In this document: in pieces, positions 59,645 to 64,000 of the stretch | How positions within the stretch are numbered: position 1 is the stretch's first letter | How the letters are laid out: the number at the start of each line of letters is the position of its first letter | DNA from: Nocardioides sp. dk884 | GTDB lineage: Bacteria; Actinomycetota; Actinomycetes; Propionibacteriales; Nocardioidaceae | Direction: 5' to 3' | Assembly (NCBI RefSeq): GCF_009557055.1 | Contig: NZ_CP045649.1 | Location: 558,001 to 622,000 of the forward strand | DNA length: 64,000 nucleotides | The notes under the pieces: model-generated | What the model saw: the letters and a program-made list of their open reading frames with translations, nothing else | What the model was told of the DNA's origin: nothing | Database searches by the model: none | Program-made: the position numbers and the translations under genes

Positions 59645-60598
59645 ATGGGTGTGGAGATCAGGGTCGAGGGACTCACGAAGTCCTTCGGCAAGCAGCTGAT
59701 CTGGGGCGACGTGTCGCTGACCGTCCCCGCTGGGGAGATCTGCGTGATGCTCGGCCCGTCAGGCACCGGAAAGTCGGTCTTCCTCAAGACGCTGATCGGG
59801 TTGATCAAGCCCGACCGCGGCTCGATCCTCATCGAGGGCACCGACATCGCGTCCTGCTCGGAGAAGGACCTCTACGAGATCCGCAAGCTCTTCGGGGTGC
59901 TGTTCCAGGACGGCGCGATGTTCGGCTCGATGAACCTCTACGACAACGTCGCGTTCCCGCTGCGCGAGCACACCCGCCTGACCGAGTCGCAGGTGCGCGA
60001 CGTGGTCATGGAGAAGATGGAGCTCGTCGGCCTGGTGGGCTCCGAGGACAAGCTGCCCGGGGAGATCTCCGGCGGCATGCGCAAGCGCGCGGGGCTGGCT
60101 CGGGCGCTGGTGCTGGACCCCGAGATCGTGCTGTTCGACGAGCCCGACTCCGGCCTGGACCCGGTGCGCACCGCGTTCCTCAACCAGCTCATCGTCGACC
60201 TCAACGCCCAGATCGACGCGACGTTCCTCATCGTCACCCACGACATCAACACCGCGCGCACGGTGCCCGACAACATCGGGCTGCTCTACCACCGCCACCT
60301 CGCGATGTTCGGTCCCCGCGAGATGCTGCTGAGCTCCGAGGAGCCGGTGGTGCGTCAGTTCCTCAACGCCCAGCGGGTCGGCCCGATCGGCATGTCGGAG
60401 GAGAAGGACGCCGACGAGCTCGCCGCCGAGAAGGACCAGGAGCTCCCCGCGCTGCCGCCGATCCCGCTGCAGCTCGAGCCGTCCAACGGGATCCCACGCC
60501 GCTCCCAGCGCGAGCCCGGCGCCTGGTGCCGCGAGCACGGGATCGTGCCGCCGCCCGGCTCCTTCGACGGCGCCATGTCCATGGTCACCGGCGGCTGA
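59645..60598 (+). CDS. mkl: MCE-transporter ATPase (Mkl/MlaF type)
   Basis: 317-aa ABC ATPase energising MCE lipid import. Walker A GPSGTGKS, the signature ISGGMRKRAGLARAL (diagnostic MlaF/Mkl form of the C-loop), Walker B EIVLFDEPDSGLDPVR, and THDINTARTV. The C-terminal 60 residues are an extra Pro/Glu-rich tail seen in actinobacterial Mkl. I chose ATG 59645, 7 nt after GGGAGTCGCGGC. It is followed by the YrbE permeases, so here the ATPase lies inside the mce operon. Confidence 0.93.
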   Translation: MGVEIRVEGLTKSFGKQLIWGDVSLTVPAGEICVMLGPSGTGKSVFLKTLIGLIKPDRGSILIEGTDIASCSEKDLYEIRKLFGVLFQDGAMFGSMNLYDNVAFPLREHTRLTESQVRDVVMEKMELVGLVGSEDKLPGEISGGMRKRAGLARALVLDPEIVLFDEPDSGLDPVRTAFLNQLIVDLNAQIDATFLIVTHDINTARTVPDNIGLLYHRHLAMFGPREMLLSSEEPVVRQFLNAQRVGPIGMSEEKDADELAAEKDQELPALPPIPLQLEPSNGIPRRSQREPGAWCREHGIVPPPGSFDGAMSMVTGG

Positions 60599-60606
60599 GG
60601 GACGAC

Positions 60607-61392
60607 GTGGCCTCCCTGACCACCTCCCGGGCGCTACGACCGATCGGGACTGCGGGCAAGCTGTTCGCCTTCGCCCTCGACGTCGGCCGTGCGCTGTTCC
60701 AGCGACCCTTCCAGCTGCGTGAGTTCCTCCAGCAGGCCTGGTTCATCGCCTCGGTCACGATCATCCCGACCGCGCTGGTCGCGATCCCGTTCGGCGCGGT
60801 CATCGCGCTGCAGGTGGGTGGGCTGATCAAGCAGTTCGGCGCCCAGTCCTTCACCGGCTCGGCCTCGGTGCTGGCGGTCGTCCAGCAGGCGGCCCCGATC
60901 GGCACCGCGCTGCTGATCGCCGGCGCGGGCGGTTCTGCGATCGCCGCGGACCTCGGTGCGCGCAAGATCCGCGAGGAGCTCGACGCGATGATGGTGCTGG
61001 GCATCGACCCGATCCAGCGCCTCGTCGTGCCCCGGGTGCTGGCCTGCATGCTGATCGCGGTCTTCCTCAACGGCATGGTCAGCGTCGTGGGCGTGGCCGG
61101 CGGCTACGTCTTCAACGTCGTGCTGCAAGACGGTACGCCCGGCGCCTACGTCGCGAGCTTCACCGCTCTCGCCCAGCTGCCGGACCTGTGGATCGGCCTG
61201 TTCAAGGCCCTGGTCTTCGGGCTGATCGCCGCGGTCGTCGCCTGCTACAAGGGCATGAACGCCGCCGGCGGGCCGAAGGGCGTGGGCGACGCGGTGAACG
61301 AGTCGGTGGTCATCACCTTCATGCTCCTGTTCGTCACCAACTTCGTCCTGAGCACGATCTACCTCCAGATCGTCCCGTCGAAGACGGGCTGA
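60607..61392 (+). CDS. MCE-system permease YrbE, first copy
   Basis: 261-aa MlaE-family integral membrane protein. GGSAIAADLGARKIREELDAMMVLGIDPIQ is the conserved cytoplasmic EExDA loop; several hydrophobic spans surround it. The GTG start lies 8 bp after the mkl stop. With the second YrbE copy it forms the heterodimeric channel for the MCE complex, which moves sterols, fatty acids or phospholipids in relatives. Confidence 0.9.
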   Translation: MASLTTSRALRPIGTAGKLFAFALDVGRALFQRPFQLREFLQQAWFIASVTIIPTALVAIPFGAVIALQVGGLIKQFGAQSFTGSASVLAVVQQAAPIGTALLIAGAGGSAIAADLGARKIREELDAMMVLGIDPIQRLVVPRVLACMLIAVFLNGMVSVVGVAGGYVFNVVLQDGTPGAYVASFTALAQLPDLWIGLFKALVFGLIAAVVACYKGMNAAGGPKGVGDAVNESVVITFMLLFVTNFVLSTIYLQIVPSKTG

Positions 61393-61401
61393 GGCGACGA
61401 C

Positions 61402-62229
61402 GTGGCCAACCTCCGCAGCATCTACCAGCGGCCGATGGGCTCCCTGGAGTCCCTGGGCGACCAGCTCGCGTTCTACCTGCGCGTCCTCCAGGCGATGCCG
61501 CGCTCGCTGGTGCGCTACCCCCGCGAGATCATGCGCATCCTCGCCGAGGTCACCCTCGGCTCCGGCGCGCTGGCGGTCATCGGTGGCACCGTCGGGGTCA
61601 TCCTCGGCATGACGTTCTTCACCGGCGCCCAGGTCGGCCTCTCCGGCTACGCCTCGCTCAACCAGCTCGGCACCGCGGCGTTCTCCGGGTTCATCTCCGC
61701 CTACTTCAACACCCGCGAGATCGCGCCGCTGGTCGCCGGCATCGCGCTGGCGGCCACCGTCGGGTGCGGCTTCACCGCTCAGCTCGGCGCGATGCGCATC
61801 TCCGAGGAGGTCGACGCCCTCGAGGTGATGGCGATCCCCTCGATGCCGTTCCTCGTCGCCACCCGCGTGATCGGCGGGATGATCGCGATCGTCCCGCTCT
61901 ACGTCGTGGGCCTGCTGTCCTCCTACGTCGCCAGCCGGACGGTGGTCACCCAGTTCTACGGGCAGTCGACGGGCACCTACGACCACTACTTCAACACCTT
62001 CCTGCCACCCGAGGACGTGCTCTGGTCCTTCGGCAAGGTGCTGGTCTTCGCCGTGGTCGTGATCCTGATCCACTGCTACCACGGCTACAACGCCTCGGGC
62101 GGGCCGGCCGGCGTCGGCGTCGCGGTCGGCCGGGCGGTGCGGACCAGCATCGTGGCGGTCAACGTCATCGACCTGATGCTGTCCATGGCCATCTGGGGCA
62201 CCAGCGCGACCGTGCGGTTGGCGGGGTAG
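61402..62229 (+). CDS. MCE-system permease YrbE, second copy
   Basis: 275 aa, paralogue of the first copy. The EEVDALEVM loop is in AQLGAMRISEEVDALEVMAI. GTG 61402 follows after 9 bp with GAGGCGACGAC upstream. Its C-terminus is followed after 5 bp by the first MCE gene. Confidence 0.9.
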   Translation: MANLRSIYQRPMGSLESLGDQLAFYLRVLQAMPRSLVRYPREIMRILAEVTLGSGALAVIGGTVGVILGMTFFTGAQVGLSGYASLNQLGTAAFSGFISAYFNTREIAPLVAGIALAATVGCGFTAQLGAMRISEEVDALEVMAIPSMPFLVATRVIGGMIAIVPLYVVGLLSSYVASRTVVTQFYGQSTGTYDHYFNTFLPPEDVLWSFGKVLVFAVVVILIHCYHGYNASGGPAGVGVAVGRAVRTSIVAVNVIDLMLSMAIWGTSATVRLAG

Positions 62230-62234
62230 CGGCG

Positions 62235-63509
62235 ATGATCCTGCGTCAGACCAAGCTGCTCGGCGTCATCTTCCTCGCCCTGCTCCTCGTCGCGGTCTAT
62301 CTGACCTACGCGATCTTCACCAAGAAGTTCGCCGAGTACGACGAGGTCACGCTGCGCACCTCCAGCATCGGCCTGCAGCTCCCGCAGCGCGCCGACGTCA
62401 AGATCCGCGGGGTGATCGTGGGGGAGGTGCTCGCCACCGAGGTCACCGCGGACGGCGCCGAGCTCACCTTGGGCCTCCACCCGGACGAGCGCGAGACGAT
62501 CCCGGCCAACGTCACCGGGTCGATCGTGCCCAAGACCCTGTTCGGCGAGAAGTACGTCGCCCTCGAGGTGCCGCCGCGCCCGGCAGCCGAGCCGATCGCC
62601 CCGGCCGCCGTCATCGAGCGCACCGAGGTGGCCACCGAGGTCGAGGAGGTCCTCTCCGACCTCTACCCGCTGCTGCGCACGGTGCAGCCGGCGCGGCTCA
62701 ACGCCACCCTCAACGCGCTGGCGACCGCTCTCGAGGGGCGCGGCGACCAGGTGGGGCAGAGCCTGGAGACCCTCGACGCCTATCTCACCCGGCTGAACCC
62801 GCAGATCCCGGCGCTGATCGAGGACCTGCGCCTCACCGCCGAGGTCTCCGACGTCTACACCGACGTGATTCCGGAGGTGGCGCAGATCCTGGAGGACACG
62901 ATCACCACCACCGGCACCCTCGAGGACCGCGAGACCGAGGTCGCGCGCTTGTTCACCGAGGTCACGGCGTTCTCCGGCACCGCTCGCACGTTCCTGCAGC
63001 AGAACGGCGACAACCTGATCCGGCTCGGGGACGTCAGCAAGGACGTCGTGGGGCTGCTCGCCAAGTACGCACCCGGCTTCCCCTGCCTGATCAACGGCAT
63101 CGTGGGCGCGGGCGGGCGCCAGGCCGAGGCGTTCCGCGGCTACACCCTGCACATCGTGCTGGAGCTGCTCCCCAACCAGCCGCGGGCCTACACCCCCGAG
63201 GACGCGCCGCGCTTCGGGGAGAAACGGGGCCCGTCCTGCCTGAGCCTGCCGGACTCCGACAACAGCCAGGACAACCCGATGCGCAGCCAGCCCGACATGG
63301 ACGACGGCGTCGACGAGCCGACCGGCAAGGGCACCATGCGCGCCCCGACCGGCTTCGGCGGTGACGGCGTCAGCGGCACTCTCGAGGAGGGCGCCCTGCT
63401 GCGCGAGCTGCTCGCCACCACCACCGGCACCACGCCCGAGGACGTCGACGACCTCGGCGTGCTGCTGCTGGCCCCGATGGCGCGGGGCGCGGAGGTGACC
63501 CTGCGATGA
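62235..63509 (+). CDS. MCE-family protein, first copy (MceA position)
   Basis: 424 aa. An N-terminal helix (GVIFLALLLVAVYLTYAIF) anchors it. The MCE domain follows at about residues 38-112 (ADVKIRGVIVGEVLATEV, TGSIVPKTLFGEKYVALEV). Then comes a helical, coiled-coil-like stretch with the actinobacterial PGFPCLINGI block. Such proteins form the substrate tube of an MCE importer. The C-terminal 90 residues are Asp/Gly/Pro-rich. The stop overlaps the next MCE gene by 4 bp. Confidence 0.92.
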   Translation: MILRQTKLLGVIFLALLLVAVYLTYAIFTKKFAEYDEVTLRTSSIGLQLPQRADVKIRGVIVGEVLATEVTADGAELTLGLHPDERETIPANVTGSIVPKTLFGEKYVALEVPPRPAAEPIAPAAVIERTEVATEVEEVLSDLYPLLRTVQPARLNATLNALATALEGRGDQVGQSLETLDAYLTRLNPQIPALIEDLRLTAEVSDVYTDVIPEVAQILEDTITTTGTLEDRETEVARLFTEVTAFSGTARTFLQQNGDNLIRLGDVSKDVVGLLAKYAPGFPCLINGIVGAGGRQAEAFRGYTLHIVLELLPNQPRAYTPEDAPRFGEKRGPSCLSLPDSDNSQDNPMRSQPDMDDGVDEPTGKGTMRAPTGFGGDGVSGTLEEGALLRELLATTTGTTPEDVDDLGVLLLAPMARGAEVTLR

Positions 63510-64000
63510 AGCTGTTGGACCGCCGTACCAGCGGGGACCTGCTCAAGCTGACGGTCTTCATGGTCGTCACCGCGCTGGCCACCTCGGTGCTGATCGTGAT
63601 GGTCGGCAACCTCTCCTTCGCGGCCACCAAGGAGTACCGCGCGGTGTTCTCCGACGTCACCGGCGTCAACGAGGGCGACGACGTGCGCATCGCCGGGGTC
63701 AAGGTCGGCACCGTCAAGGACGTCGCGGTCGAGGACCGCTCGCGCGCCCGGGTCACGTTCACCGTGCAGGAGGACGCCGTCGTCAGCGGGTCGACCCACG
63801 CCACTGTCCGCTACCGCAATCTGGTCGGGCAGCGCTACCTGGCCCTCGACGACCGGGTGGGGGACACCGAGCCGCTCGAGGAGGGCGCCACCATCCCCAT
63901 CGAGCGCACCAGCCCGGCGCTCGACCTCACGGTGCTGTTCAACGGCTTCAAGCCGCTCTTCCAGGCGCTCTCGCCCTCCGACGTGAACACGCTGTCGTAT
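63506..64000 (+). CDS. MCE-family protein, second copy, cut by window end
   Basis: The first 165 codons are present. N-terminal helix (VFMVVTALATSVLIVMVGNL), then the MCE domain: VTGVNEGDDVRIAGVKVGTV and ATVRYRNLVGQRYLAL. ATG 63506 overlaps the previous stop as ATGA. In the usual operon order this is MceB, with four more mce genes expected beyond the window. Confidence 0.9.
   Translation, partial: MKLLDRRTSGDLLKLTVFMVVTALATSVLIVMVGNLSFAATKEYRAVFSDVTGVNEGDDVRIAGVKVGTVKDVAVEDRSRARVTFTVQEDAVVSGSTHATVRYRNLVGQRYLALDDRVGDTEPLEEGATIPIERTSPALDLTVLFNGFKPLFQALSPSDVNTLSY

Overview
The window is chromosomal DNA of a high-GC actinobacterium. Gene content and gene order point to Nocardioides or a close relative in the Nocardioidaceae (inference; no 16S rRNA is present). 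Supporting signs are the very high GC, the GTG and TTG starts, the four-base stop/start overlaps, a menaquinone-type nuo cluster, KorAB, and a translation cluster ordered as in mycobacteria (rpmG, hadA/hadB-like, trpT, secE, nusG, rplK, rplA, rplJ, rplL, mkl) but without mycolic-acid genes. I see no phage, insertion sequence, CRISPR array, integrase or plasmid gene; this is mostly core genome with a few accessory patches.

Layout. 1-20270: respiration and menaquinone block. It holds menF (partial, minus), a small membrane-anchored protein, menG, a 429-bp gap with a 22-bp repeat array and a CRP-type site, all 14 nuo genes (nuoA-N) in one tightly overlapped operon, a polyprenyl diphosphate synthase coupled to nuoN, and convergent rarD. 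20291-23982: a small conserved protein and korAB (2-oxoacid:ferredoxin oxidoreductase). 24329-28146: a sulfate/thiosulfate ABC importer. 28254-31882: yajQ, tRNA-Tyr, an MFS exporter with a TetR regulator, and a cysteine hydrolase. 31923-37316: three secreted type-B carboxylesterases, two on the minus strand and one divergent. 37341-48211: assorted genes, including a PhoU-like/thioesterase pair, a 947-residue FAD-NAD(P)-binding/TTC38-like fusion, a CpdA-like phosphodiesterase, pirin, tag, a flavin reductase-like protein, lrgA and lrgB. 48262-59334: an amidase, then tRNA-Thr, tRNA-Met, rpmG, two MaoC-fold dehydratase subunits, murB, adenosine deaminase, tRNA-Trp, secE, nusG, rplKA, a reverse-strand aspartate aminotransferase and rplJL. 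59645-64000: the start of an mce lipid-import operon (mkl ATPase, two YrbE permeases, two MCE proteins), cut by the window end.

How the genes work together. MenF, MenG and the polyprenyl synthase make menaquinone and its side chain; NuoA-N reduces that quinone with NADH. KorAB may supply reduced ferredoxin. The sulfate importer feeds cysteine and Fe-S synthesis. A recurring layout is a -10 hexamer (TAnnnT or xAnnnT) 6-7 nt before a start codon with no Shine-Dalgarno, implying leaderless mRNAs for over a dozen single genes, whereas operons use Shine-Dalgarno sites and stop/start overlaps.

Most worth a second look: the FAD/TTC38-like fusion, the phased 22-bp repeat array before nuoA, two CRP-type palindromes (nuo and the esterases), the 25-codon ORF bridging cysW and cysA, and the rplL-mkl-mce junction. 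None is proof of an undescribed system.
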